Shown piece by piece: positions 25,588 through 46,483 of a DNA stretch of 64,000 nt (positions within the stretch are counted from its first letter, which is position 1; every line of letters starts with the position of its first letter). The position numbers and the translations under genes are program-made. This DNA is from Hypomesus transpacificus (Eukaryota; Chordata; Actinopteri; Osmeriformes; Osmeridae): NCBI RefSeq assembly GCF_021917145.1, contig NC_061066.1, positions 9,212,685-9,276,684 on the forward strand, given 5' to 3'. The notes below the pieces were generated by a model. That model did no database searches and was not told where the DNA came from. It saw only the letters and a list, made by a program, of their open reading frames with translations.

Positions 25588-26786
25588 GTTGACTAGTCTC
25601 CCACTCTACTCTTACTGTCAACACAGATACCCTTTGCTCTGGCACTGTGTGTCTGAGGGTTAGGGTTAGGATGAGCCTCTTTTTAAGTTTCAAATGGTCA
25701 GTGGAAACTTCAGCACATCTTACAGATCTGTCACCTTCACTGTCACATGAGCAGAGTTGTGTGGGAAAGTGCCTCATACAGGAGGACTGTCCCTCAGTAA
25801 AGTTGACTGATTAATGTTTTGCAGATGGGATGAACTTTATCCCTTGGCACAATTACTCCTACACTTTCCTAGACATAAAGTTATCCTCTTTCTTTTAAAC
25901 AACTATCATAAACACACACACACACTAGCAACTTTTCTAATGGCTCCAATGTCACAATCAGGCATTGCCAAAATGTGGATGATAAAGGTTTACAGTAAAT
26001 CTGATTCATAAGCTTCCACATACCCTGTCTCTAACTTAACTCTCTTTCCCAAGCCACTGGCCTTCTGCTGTGAACAGAATTAGCTATATGACGTTTCTCT
26101 TATCAACACATTCAAAATTAAGTGTGAAACTGTTCACCACAAATGTAACAAAATGTAATTAGCTTTCGAAAAGTAGTGCCCTCTAGTGTTTACTCCGACT
26201 TCTGCTGCTCGTGTGTAGACGCAGTCTGAAGCGATGCAACTTCCTGTATGGGTTAGGATGTTTTCATTTAATTCAACGTTGATTTGTACGACTATCAAGT
26301 CATAGCCAGTTATCAGTGACACCGTTTTAAGTAAAGGTGCATTGCAGGCTTAAAATGACACTGTCCCGGCATGCACGTCTCTTCTTAGTCCAGTTTATTT
26401 TCACTTTCATATTCAAATCTTTTGTGGGCTACCTGGCTGCTGAGTGCGTATCCCGGAGTTAGACGGTAGGCTATTAATAAAATATAATTTCTACCCGCTC
26501 AAGATGTTTGTCTATTTCACACCAATGTTCATCGGATGTTAGACACACTAGCTTCATTAGTTCATATCAGTGTTTTAAAAGCGTTATATCGTATGAATTG
26601 GAATGATAAACTGAAATCGAAACCTGTTCAGGTCCGTTTCATTCGAAAGACTTGTAGAATGTAGGAGTGTAAATATTTCACAGTTGGAAGTGTCGTTGAC
26701 CATTCGTGATATTGTATGCCGTCTTTGGTCCCTTCGTAGTTAAAGGCTTTGTGAGAGGTGTGACGGCTGGAGTGAGTGTCGGCGTC
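25588..26786. promoter_or_regulatory. divergent intergenic region between naaladl1 and erap1
   Basis: About 1.2 kb separates two start codons transcribed in opposite directions. It must hold both promoters unless non-coding first exons lie elsewhere. I see no clear TATA box or defined operator and no coding exon. A GTG-led frame from 26,706 runs into the erap1 CDS, but the first ATG in frame is 26,787. Confidence 0.45.
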
Positions 26787-29700
26787 ATGTTCATCGTCCC
26801 TGTCCTCGTGCTCCTGCTCCTGCATCACGATGAGCTCACATTAGCAGCGCAGTTGCCAGGACACAGCGGAAGCAAGCCTCCATCCTTTGCACCTTTGGCT
26901 ACAAACGGCCAACCGTTCCCGTGGGACAGAATGAGGCTCCCAGAAACAGTTTCTCCTCTCCATTACCACCTCCTCATCCACCCTAACCTGACCACTCTGG
27001 ATTTCAGTGGCTCTGTCCTCATCGAGCTGGAGGTGCACACAAACACCCACAGCATCATCCTTCACAGCAAAGACCTCCAGATATCTAGTGCTGTGCTGTT
27101 GGCAGCAGAAGGTTCCAGGCCTCTTCAGGTGCTGGAATATCCTGCCTTCCAGCAGCTGGCCCTGCTGTCTGACACTGTGCTGACCAGAAGGGGGCGCTAT
27201 GAGGTATATCTGGAGTTTAGTGCCAACTTGTCTGACAGTTTCCATGGGTTTTATAAAAGTACTTACCGCACCAGCGAGGGAGAAGTCAGGTACATTTTTT
27301 TTTTACTATATGGATGTAGTTTTAATACTGAACTATACTAGTGTTTCATTAGAATATGTTAGAACAAAGTTTCTTCCTCCATGTCAGAGTTGTGGCATCC
27401 ACCCAGTTCGAAGCCACCAGTGCACGTGCAGCATTCCCCTGTTTTGATGAACCTGCGTTCAAAGCCAACTACACAATCCGCATCCGGCGAGAGCCCCGCC
27501 ACAACGCCCTCTCCAACATGCCCATGGTAACACCTTTCCAAAATGCCCACGCCAACATGTCACTGTAAGAACTGCTGCTCTGAAAACACAGCAGGAGAAG
27601 ATTTAAGATTTAATTTTGATCTTTCTCCGTCCTTCTCATCTCCACCTGCATCCCTTCTCATCTACATCCCTTCTCATCTGCATCCCTTCTCATCTGCATC
27701 CCTTCTCATCTGCATCCCTTCTCATCTACGTCCCTTCTCATCTGCATCCCTTCTCATCTACATCCCTTCTCATCTGCATCGCTTCTCATCTGCATCGCTT
27801 CTCCATCGCAGGTGAAAATGGTGGTGTTGCCAGGCGGTCTGTTGGAAGACCACTTTGACACCAGTGTGAGAATGAGCACCTACCTGGTGGCATTTATCGT
27901 GTCTGACTTCCTGTCTGTCAGCAAAACCACCCAGCACGGGGTCAAGGTGAGGAGATCCCCACATTCACCCCCCCTCCTGTTTCTCCTGGCTCGCAAATAT
28001 CAGAGGTTGTGCATAGTGGATAGACTGAAGAAGATAGCTGATTGGAGCATTTGACATGTGTTGCTTTGTATAAAAGCGGCTGCTAAATTAACAAAGTGCT
28101 TTACTGTGGGTTAGGGCATTAAGGATAGGGTATTACAAGGGTATTCATACATCCTGTTGTTTTCTAACCTCACATTATTCTGCTAGATTTCAGTATATGC
28201 TGTACCAGACAAGATTGACCAGACTTCATTTGCTCTCGACGCTGCAGTCAAGCTGCTGGACTTCTATGACGACTACTTTGACATCCCCTACCCTCTTCCC
28301 AAGCAAGGTGTTTACAAGTAGCACCCAGTAAAACGCTTAGTATAATTATACTATATGTATATATATATATATGTACTATCTAGTGTGTAAGTATAACAAT
28401 ACTACCCAGTATGTAAGTATTCATAGTAGTCCCTTGCTTTCCAGTAATAGTTTGTCAAAAAGGTTTATAAAGGTTTTTGTGTTTGAGTGTTGAATTCACT
28501 CATTGACATTGGCTTGTTTTTGGTAAATAATGGGCCTAATTCTCAAACATTTTCTGAAGTTTCTTCTGAAATGTTTCTTACGGGCTTCGGAAAAACAACG
28601 TAAGAAAAAGACATCCACCAAATTTATGAACGCTAGAAAATGTGTTCCTACGCAGCAGACTTTATCTGAGCTGTGCTCCCGGGAAGAATTTTCTAAGTTG
28701 AGAGTGCGTCCTCGTGCTCCTGAATTTGCATACATACACGCCCCGACAGCTCCTTAGAAAGGCACGCAACAGCAGTGACGTGTGCAGTCAGAATTGACAC
28801 AATTAGGAAAGCAACAGGAACGCAAGTTATGCCCAAGCGAAAAGCAACCGGTGCACAGGTGTGCAACATCATACCAGTAAGATGAGCAGTGGAATTGTTC
28901 TCCACTGGATCTAACAGTGTGCACACTAAGCAAGGTTAATTATTATAATTATTTAAATCCGAGGATGTCTGTTATGGCAAGCTGTTTTATCATTTAACCA
29001 ATGAATTGCTGATATCCAAAATTCAAATTCTTGATAACAAAAATGCAATTCTTGATTTCAAGAATTCGCATTTTGGATATCAAGACTTAATTGGTTAAAT
29101 GATAAAACGGATTGGCATAGTCTGTAGAGTTGATGTGAAAGCAATCCCCAACGATTTCTCATAACTTCATTAACACTTCAAACACGGAGAGTTTTCTTAA
29201 ATGCGATTTGATCCTTGTGGTTTTTGAAGGAATCGCATTTGAGACAACTCTGGCCGATTTACGACTGCTTTTTCGAGTTCGGAAAGTCTCAGAACAAATC
29301 CCAGATGAGAAAACTTTCATGAATGCCAAATGTTTTCTTAAATCCAATTCAGAAGAAATTCCTTCTTAAATTCTTCTGAACTGCATTCGAGAATGAGGCC
29401 GAATGTTCTGAAAAATATAAATATATTGCTATTTATTGCTTGATAGCTTTGAAAAAACTGTAGCACTGAGGAAAACTGAGATTTCCTCGACAATGAAGAC
29501 AACACTATAAATCAAATATTTGCTGGTATTAAAAATGACTTGTCAACGATGTCTCTCTACAGACCTGGTCGCCATCCCAGACTTCCAGTCTGGAGCGATG
29601 GAGAACTGGGGTCTGACCACCTACCGAGAGGCAGGACTGCTCTTCCACCCCAACAAGTCTTCTGCCTCCGACAAACTGGGCATCACCATGGTGATTGCCC

Positions 29701-32700
29701 ATGAGCTGGCCCACCAGGTAACAAGGGTCCTGTCTGCTCACCTGATGTCACTCTTCAACCGCCACTTCTTAGATACTACACAATGTTAATGCCTGCATCT
29801 TAGATACTACACAATGTTAATGCCTGCATCTTAGATACTACACAATGTTAATGCCTGCATCTTAGATACTACACAATGTTAATGCCTGCATCTTAGAAAC
29901 TACACAATGTTAATGCCTGCAAGTGCAGGGCCTTGGTCTAAGAAGGACTTTCATGGTTGAATAAAGGGTAATATGTATATTTTAACCGTGCCTGGTAACT
30001 GAGATGTGGCAACTCTGACCACCGAAATACTGTTCTGAGCTGAGCGGTTCTGTTGCATTTTCTATGTATGTTGCTTTTGATAGGGTTAGGGTTAGTACTA
30101 CGTGTAATGTAACATATATGTTTAAGTTAATATAAATGGTGCCAGTGTCCTAACTGAGGCTGTCCTCCACTTGCCCTGACCAGTGGTTTGGTAACCTGGT
30201 GACCATGCAGTGGTGGAATGACCTATGGCTGAACGAAGGCTTCGCTAAGTTTATGGAGTTCGTGTCAGTCAATGTCACCAACCCAGAGCTACAAGTGGTG
30301 AGAGATCCATAACTAGGCTGAATGTAACTCTGGTATGAAGCACACATACCTCACTTGCCTATCTCTTAATACTCTCCCTCTCTCCCTCTCTCTCTACCCC
30401 CCCCCCCTCCCTCACCCCCCCTCTCAGGATGACTTCTTCTTGGGGAAGTGTTTTGAGGCTATGGAGGTGGATTCTCTAAGCTCCTCACACCCTGTCTCCT
30501 CTCCTGTGGAGAACCCCACCCAGATCCAGGAGATGTTTGACGACGTGTCGTACGACAAGGTCCGTCTCCCCATCCACCTCCCGTCAGGTCAGACTGTCCA
30601 TGTAGGCCTTCTCCACATCTGTGCCACTGTGTTTCCAGGGCGCCTGTATCCTGAACATGCTAAGAGACTTCCTGACGGCTGAGGCCTTTAAGATCGGCAT
30701 TGTTCGCTACCTCAGACGCTACAGCTTCCAGAACACCGTCAATAGCCACCTGTGGGAAAGCTTGAGCAACGTGAGTGTGTTTGCTCACCTCTTGGCTCTG
30801 GTGGTGTCTTATGGTTCTGTACTGATGTAACTGAACTCCACAGATCTGCCAGGTTGATGACCTGGATGAAGGTCGGCTGAAAGGAGAGTTCTGCTCCCAG
30901 GCCCAGCACCAGTCTGATGCGTCTGTAAGTGAACGTGGCTCCCAGGAGATTCTTTAACATAGGTTTCTGTCCCGTATACGGTGCTGTCAGTGTACTTCAA
31001 CACAGGTTTCTATATTGTTTGGCTACTGTGTGTGTAGAAGTGGTACTCTGAGGACGAGCTGGACGTGAAGACCATCATGGACACCTGGACCCTGCAGGAG
31101 GGCTTCCCCCTAGTCACGGTGGAGGTCAGGGGTCGTGAGGTCACACTGAACCAGGAGCGCTACCTCAAGACTGACGACCCTTCTCTCAAAGAGGGGTACG
31201 TACCCTGACTGAGAATCCTGCTGCATACCAGGAAGGGGTTAGGTCCAGTACTGTTACATACTGGGAATGGGTTAGGTCCAGTACTGTTACATACTGGGAA
31301 TGGGTTAGGTCCAGTACTGTTACATACTGGGAATGGGTTAGGTCCAGTACTGTTACATACACACTGGCTGTCTCACCTTGCCAGCATGCTTAGTTTTTGC
31401 CACCAATATGTAATTTTAGGAGAGGATTTTTGTGCTGTTATCATTATTTAATGCTGCAGGTGAATGGTCATAGTGTTGGTCACGTGTCCTCCACAGCTTC
31501 CTGTGGCAGGTCCCTCTGACCTACATCACCAGCGCCTCCAGCACCATCCAGCGCTTCCTGCTCAAGACCAAGACTGGTGAGTTTCAGACCAGGTCAGGAG
31601 GAGGTCAGAGGTAAGACTGGAGTAAACAATCCAAGCTGCTTCCTGTCCCCAGCTGTGCTGTACCTGCCAGAGGAGGTGGACTGGGTGAAGTTCAACGTGG
31701 ACATGAGCGGTTACTACATGGTGCACTACGAGGGCCGGGGCTGGAGCGCCCTCACCCAGCTGCTCAGGCACAACCACACCGCCCTCAGCAGCAATGACCG
31801 CGCCAGCCTCATCAACAACGCCTTCCAGCTCGTCAGGTCAGTTGCAAACACTGCCATTAGTCAGGGTCTGGAGAGAGCTTGTCTCTTAACTGGACAGTAA
31901 GGATGATTTCAGTTGAATACTTTTTTGACTGTGTGGACGAGGATGAAGTTTAAAAAATGTTATTTGACTGTCAGTTTTGACCTGAGATCATATGAGGTGA
32001 CCTGACGTCATATGAGGTGACCTGAGGTCATGTGAGGTGACCTGAGGTCATGTGAGGTGACCTGAGGTCATGTGAGGTGACCTGAGGTCATGTGAGGTGA
32101 CCTGAGGTGCCTGTGTCCTGAGGTTCATGTAAAATCATGACAAAGGATATTCTTGCATGCAGGTTAAAACCAAATATTTTGTCAATGTATCAACAGTGTA
32201 TCAAACAATAAGATTGTGACCTTGCGTCCCTCCGGTGTGCAGCGTGGGGAAGGGTTGGAAGTGGTGTGGGGTAAGAGTTAGGATTAGGTGGGATCTATGG
32301 TAACCCTAACCCTGCTCTCAGCGTGGGGAAGGTGAGTCTGGACGTGGCCCTGGAGCTGTCCCTTTACCTGTCAAAGGAGACGGAGATCATGCCTGTCACC
32401 CAGGGTCTGGGGGAGCTAGTGCCCATCTATAAGCTGATGGAGAAGAGAAACATGCTACACCTCGAGAACCAGATGAAGGTACGGATGGGGTCTAAGACTG
32501 TGTATAGTGTGTGTGGGGGTGAAAGAGAAGGAAGGGGAGTGGAAAGAGAGGTTGATAGAGGTGGAGGCAGAGGTGTTAGCAGCAACATACCTTTTTCCCA
32601 GGGCTACATAGTGGAGCTGTTCCAGGAGCTGATTGATCGTCAGACGTGGAGCGACGAGGGCTCCGTCTCCCAACGAGTGCTGAGGAGCTACCTGCTGCTC

Positions 32701-34945
32701 TTTGCCTGCGTTAGAAACCACCCCCCTTGCGTCGCCACGGCATCACGGCTCTTCACCCGCTGGAGGGAGTCTGATGGCAACATGAGGTTAGAAGTCACGA
32801 AGCATCTCACCTCTCGTCACTGACCTTGGAGTTTTAGGCCCAATCCCAATGTCCCCCCTGAACCCGAAACACTCACACACTTACTTGACGTCACATGGTT
32901 AGTGGTTGAGTGCAAGGGATCAAAATGCTATAATCAGGAATGGGAAAGCACTTTATGGCAGTATTGGCAAAATAGTAATGTTGTTGAATCAAATCTGATG
33001 AAACCACATCAAAAGACACACTACACACAGCTCTGGCTATATTAACCATCAGTGAGTTGTGTTTAAAGTTACATGTAAACTTTTATTTCTAACTATGTCT
33101 ACTTCAGCGTTGGTTGCTCCATCCATGATTGTTTACCGTTGTTCTACTTCTTGTCTTATGAGGCGGGTTTGCCGGGACCTTTCTCTTGCTACTGGGTTCC
33201 CTTGGTAACCCTCGTGCTTCACGTTACAACGCTGTGAATTGTGGGCAATTCCCTTAGGCAAAGTCTGCAAAAATGCAGACTTACGAAAAGGGTGCATAAA
33301 GGGCTCAAAATATCTTAGAAAAAAACCCTGCACCTCAAAGTGTGTGAGGGTGGACATTGGGATTGGGCCTTAGTTAGCAGACAATAAAACCGTTTTGACC
33401 CCTCCCAGCCTCCCTAGTGACGTCAGCATGGCAGTGTTTGCCATTGGAGCCCGTACTCCAGATGGCTGGGACTTCCTGTTTGAGAAGTACCGGCAGTCTA
33501 TGCACACCTCTCTGAAGAGCCGTATCAAGTCAGCCCTGACCATCAGCCCTCTGCAGGACAAGCTACAGTGGTGAGTTGATACACAATGGCGACAGAAGAC
33601 AACTTCGTTACATGTTTCACTCTGAAAGCACTTGCTGTAAACCTGACAAGATTTCCTCCTTGCTCCTCCTCTCCCAGGATGATGGAGCAGAGTCTCTCAG
33701 GGGAGGTGATGAAGACTCAGGACCTTCCTCACGTGGTCATCTCCATCAGCAGGAACCCCCGAGGCTTTGCACTGGCCTGGGACTTCCTCCGACACAACTG
33801 GCTCTCGCTGATCAGGAAGTACGAACACCTAGACTGTCCCTGGTCAGGAAGTACGAACACCTAGACTGTCCCTGGTCAGGAAGTACGAACACCTAGACTG
33901 TCCCTGGTCAGAGGTATAAACACCTAGACTGTCCCTGGTCAGAAGTATGAACACCTAGACTGTCCCTGGTCATAGGTATAAACACGTAGACTGTCCCTGG
34001 TCAGAGGTACAAACACCTAGACTGTCCCTGGTCAGAGGTATAAACACCTAGACTGTCCCTGGTCAGAGGTACAAACACCTAGACTGTCCCTGGTCAGAGG
34101 TATAAACACCTAGACTGTCCCTGGTCAGGAAGTACAAACACCTAGACTGTCCCTGGTCAGAGGTATAAACACCTAGACTGTCCCTGGCCAGAGGTATGAA
34201 CACCTAGTCTGTCCCTGGTCAAGAAGTATGAACATATTGACTCACTCTCCCCAAAGCATCTGTTGCTGCTGTCAGTCTTTGCAGGTTGTGTTGTTGTGAG
34301 GATTCATCATGTGACCCTTAACTCATGATCTTCCTCACTAGGTTTGACCTGGGCTCTCATTCTATTGCTGGAATGGTGAATGGAGTGACCAACCAGTACT
34401 CCACCAGGGAGAAGCTGGAGGAGGTAGGCTTGGAGACAGACCTGTATTTAGTAAATAGAAGGATTTTTTGTGTCCGAGTCAAAAATGTAAGTATTTATAC
34501 TTACTTGTGTGTGTTGTGGTGCATGTGTGTGTAACAGAGTTATATCTGTGAAATTTGCTCCTAAGGTATGTAACAGGCCACCCGCGTCAACAAAGAGCTA
34601 GTTTTTCTTTGGCGTAGCTGGTAGTGGTCACGCTTGGCAAGTCGGAGGTTGTGCGTTCGAGCCCAGTGAGTGGCGAAGGGGCCTTGTCTTGATGGAGCGT
34701 GGCTACAGCTGTTACATACCCGTCACGTGTGCTCTCCTCAGGTGCGTAGCTTCTTCGGAGGTCTGACTGAGGAGACGGGGGCGAGTCTGAGGTGCATCCA
34801 GCAGACCAGCGAGACAATCCAGGAGAACATCCGCTGGATGGACAGACACCTGCCTCTGCTGCAGGCCTGGCTGGACCGACGCCACCCCGGACCCAGCTCC
34901 TCCCCCAGCTCCACCCCAGCACCACAGAGACATGTGGACTTATAG
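26787..34945 (+). CDS. erap1: endoplasmic reticulum aminopeptidase 1 type (M1 family)
   Basis: Zinc aminopeptidase that trims peptides in the ER lumen for MHC class I (family role). Exons: 26787-27289, 27388-27526, 27812-27946, 28187-28307, 29563-29717, 30184-30297, 30428-30559, 30639-30770, 30844-30924, 31038-31195, 31497-31576, 31653-31836, 32322-32478, 32602-32786, 33409-33570, 33678-33818, 34342-34423, 34742-34945. Sum 2,865 nt, 954 aa. The ATG at 26,787 opens a hydrophobic signal/anchor ([12 protein letters not shown]). GAMEN lies at 310-314, HELAH at 346-350, and the third zinc ligand E369 in WLNEGF. PFWPDRMRLPE-like start ([10 protein letters not shown]), [10 protein letters not shown] and [22 protein letters not shown] are typical of ERAP1. 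Fish have more than one erap gene, so the exact orthologue is open (erap1a/b or erap2). Exon 16 ends in a donor-bearing minisatellite. Confidence 0.95.
27637..27809. repeat. 16-bp pyrimidine-rich array abutting the erap1 exon 3 acceptor
   Basis: About ten 'catcccttctcatctg' units end directly at the acceptor (exon 3 starts 27,812). The array supplies the polypyrimidine tract. Confidence 0.85.
28532..29400. mobile_element. foldback/MITE-like element with a nested palindrome in erap1 intron 4
   Basis: Ends are inverted copies: 'ggcctaattctcaaa' at the left and its imperfect reverse complement 'ttcgagaatgaggcc' at the right. Inside, 28,984-29,002 and 29,090-29,108 are exact 19-bp inverted repeats bounding a 125-bp near-palindrome. 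No transposase frame. A target duplication was not clear. Confidence 0.65.
29767..29925. repeat. 31-bp x 5 minisatellite, erap1 intron 5
   Basis: 'cttagatactacacaatgtt' plus 'aatgcctgcat' units begin about 50 bp after the exon 5 donor. Confidence 0.9.
31222..31365. repeat. 32-bp x 4 minisatellite, erap1 intron 10
   Basis: Units of 'gggttaggtccagtactg' plus 'ttacatactgggaat' begin about 25 bp after the exon 10 donor. TTAGG-like motif is part of the unit. Confidence 0.9.
31978..32112. repeat. 20-bp x 6 minisatellite, erap1 intron 12
   Basis: 'gacctgaggtcatgtgaggt' units in direct tandem. Confidence 0.92.
33812..34228 (+). repeat. 31-32-bp x about 13 minisatellite containing the erap1 exon 16 donor
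   Basis: The real exon end ATCAGGAA|gtacgaac (exon ends 33,818) is the first unit. The next two units keep TCAGGAA|gtacgaac. Later units change to 'cagaggtataaac' and lose most of the donor match. The array then continues through intron 16. Confidence 0.93.
34598..34680 (+). mobile_element. tRNA-like sequence (SINE head or tRNA pseudogene)
   Basis: 'ggcgtagctggtagtgg' resembles a tRNA A box and D arm, and 'gttgtgcgttcgagccc' resembles a B box and T arm. It lies in erap1 intron 17, just before exon 18. An acceptor stem is not convincing. Confidence 0.45.
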
Positions 34946-36172
34946 TGGGCTCTTAGACTAAAATCTAATGGGTCTGACAGAGTATCTTTGGTAAAATGCT
35001 GAAAATCGTTGCGAGATGTCTCTTTTGAAACAGCCCAGACTGAGAGTCAGCTGATAGTCTGGGTTAGTTACCAGTCCTCTCTCCAGTCCAAAGCTCTGCA
35101 CCACTAACAAATTTGTGGTTTGTCAAACTAGTTTAATCCACATCAAATTAATAAAAAGTGACAATGCTGACAATACCCTTCTCCACCACTTTTTAAATGT
35201 TTTCATCCAGCTTACTACTGTTTAGGTTAGGGTTAACCCAGCTTACTACTGCAGTGTTTCAGAGACGTTTGTGGCTGTAGGTTTGATATGTGAGGTGTTT
35301 TTTCTGTGTGTGCCTTCCTTAGTGACCTGCCTGCTTCCTGGAGAATCTCAGGGTATTTCCCAAAATGTTAGTTGCCTGGGTAGCTGGTCTCTCGAGAAGC
35401 AGATCACAGGGCTGCAGTTCTGCTTTAGTTTATGAAGAATAACTAACTCCAAGATACACCTTTTGAGGTTTTAGAGGCAAGTCAGAAATGTATTTCCTAC
35501 CATCATTCCATAATGGAAAATATGTTTGTCATTTTGTGATGAATGAAAATAAAGCCCTAGGTGAGATGTGATCTTAGTGCATATCGTATTTTGGTATCAA
35601 GAATATACCAGACAGAAACGATCACCTTAGCTAACCCCTAACCCTAACAGACACAAAAGCAACCAGTTTAGACTTGCACACAGCATCTAGAAAAATAGCT
35701 CAAGTTTATTGTCAAGGTTTGGTCCATTGTCCTGATACTAGAGCTTTAACACTACCAACACTTTAAACAGGAAACGTCAACATACTTTAAAAGGCCAAAT
35801 TACTTACACTTCTTGAGTCACAAGACAAAGTTTGTCTCCGTTGACACAATAGGAAACATCTACTTGAAAATAGACTGAAAAGGTTCCATGAAATACTGGC
35901 ACTCTTGGAAACACACCTCTCATAAAGCAGAGAAATCTGATGTATCTAAACCCAACCCCATCTATAGTCTCTTCCAAGGAAACACTTTCTGCAGATCTCC
36001 ACTTTTAGTATGAAGAGTTTCAATCACACATTTACCAGGAGGAGTTAAGCTTCCTCAGATACACGAGTCTGGGGTCTCAAACACCAGGGTTGGGGGTCAA
36101 ACCTGCTCGCCAGGACAAGCAGGTGCTGACTCAGAGCAGAAGAGCATTTGGCTGCAGTTCGACCTGCTGCCC
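34946..36172. other. convergent 3' ends of erap1 and gtf2h2
   Basis: Two plus-strand AATAAA signals for erap1 lie at 35,150-35,155 and 35,548-35,553. A minus-strand AATAAA for gtf2h2 lies at 35,705-35,710. If the distal erap1 site is used, the two transcripts end only about 0.1 kb apart. No gene lies between. Confidence 0.6.
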
Positions 36173-44600
<8,428 letters not shown>

Positions 44601-44614
44601 GCTCCTTAAGAGGC

Positions 44615-44842
44615 TACCCTGCTGCCCTGTGAGGCTACACGGCTGCCCTGTGAGGCCACACTGCTGCCCTGTGAGGCCACACTGCTGCCCTGTGAGGCCA
44701 CACTGCTGCCCTGTGAGGCTACACTGCTGCCCTGTGAGGCTACACTGCTGCCCTGTGAGGCCACACTGCTGCCCTGTGAGGCCACACTGCTGCCCTGTGA
44801 GGCTACACTGCTGCCCTGTGAGGCTACACTGCTGCCCTGTAG
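44615..44842. repeat. 22-bp x 10 minisatellite
   Basis: 'ctgctgccctgtgaggctac' plus 'ac' units. It is open on both strands, so the roughly 80-98 aa frames are repeat artefacts. Confidence 0.95.
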
Positions 44843-46483
44843 GGCTATGGGACTCTGTAAGCATGTGTACCTAGATGTCAACTAAGCCTGATCTTGGTGT
44901 ATGAAGGCTCTATGGACAATGTTTACAGTCAGTGTCTAACTTCTACCTTCCAGGCATGAAACTAATACAGTTCAGTTGGATGTTTGTGTTCAGTTTAGAA
45001 CAGCCATTTAAAATAAGACATTATGCCATGATGGAAATACAACTTGATAGTTTGCACAGTTATATGTACCCTTTCTCCTGCTGTATCCACCAATCTCTTC
45101 TCCCTCTTCCCCTTCTCCTCCACCCTTTCCTCTCCCACCATGCCACCGCCGCCCCCTTTCCCCCCCCACCATACCAGAGGGAGGCTTGACAGGCTAAGAG
45201 CTTAATCTGTTGTGCAGGATGCAGGCTAACCCTAACTAAGGGTAAACAAAGTGCACTCATTTCTCACCATGAGAGTCTAAAGGACGTGTTTTTTCAGAAA
45301 TCTAAATAATTACCATGCTAATATGTATCAGGATAGATATGTTTTCCATACAAGAGTTGGTGAATATAGACTAATAAGAAGTTTAATTGTTCATGAGGTT
45401 AAGCAACAAATGCTTACCAAAAATGTGAGTCTTGTTGTATTATCAAGTTCATGAAGTCATACAAAGTATCACCTATTATTGAATGCGCGACCGTATGACA
45501 GGAGCCGTAGCTTAGTGTGATTATCTCAAGTATTATAGGCGGATCCATGAACAAACCCAAAATAAAAGAATCCCTTAGATGTGTGTACCAGGAGGACAGA
45601 AACGCCACAGCATGGATGTGGCAATTTGCTTCGATATTACGCCAACTGCCTTTAGACAGGTGGGACTTAATGTGAACCCTTTACAGTGAGAGCGCTAGAT
45701 ATTCCTAAAGACAGACGTGAGAAAAAGCTATTTTCCTTTATTCTTCCAGTCTATTTTGAACAGTGTTGAAATCTGGGCAGCCATAAAAATAAGGATGTTA
45801 GATAATATTGTTGTAGCATTGAGGTTTGCTCATGGGTAGGCTATATAGCAGACATGTCTACTTGTGTTACTAGGGCCACACAGAAGGCTACGCATACGGT
45901 AGTAGCATGTAGCACCAATGTAGCCTTGAGCTACCAGCGTTTGCTTTGATGGCTCAAAAACGATACTTTTGCGGTTCTGAGTTGATACACAATAAATTTG
46001 ACCTTATAATAAAGTTTACTTATTATAAGGTCAAATGTGAGAAAGCTGGCTAGGACTAGCTTTCCTTAGCTACAGAAGTTATGCCACTAACCATAGATTA
46101 TGTTAGCATCAAGACTAACAGCGGTAGCCACCAGGTGTGGAGCTAAAGGGCTAACAGCCAGGTGGCGGCAGAAGCCTGCAGGTCTGGCTCTGGTGGAGTC
46201 TCCCTTCAGAATGGAAACACTCTGGAGTCTGCTGGAGAGAGCATGGGTTGTGCTTCAATACCTTTTCTTGTTGCTTAAAGTGAGGAATGGTTGAATTTGA
46301 TGTAGAAAAAAATGTGCTTTCAGGAAACGGTTACAAGTGAGCACCTGCAGTCTGGTTAGGGAGAAGATGACAGTGAAGATCCGGACAGGATGAAGCAGAT
46401 CCTCAGAGAGAAAGCTTTCTGCTTCACAGTCCAATCTCTGCCGACTCGTCGGCATATGATCAATAGAACTTGGTTTTATATTC
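44843..46483. other. intergenic, no gene seen; contains a perfect hairpin
   Basis: No exon recognised. A 17-bp perfect inverted repeat with a 7-nt loop lies at 45,996-46,036. Confidence 0.5.

Noticed and set aside
26706-26786. Longer N-terminus for erap1 from a GTG codon
   Set aside because: The first in-frame ATG is 26,787 and directly opens a good signal/anchor segment.
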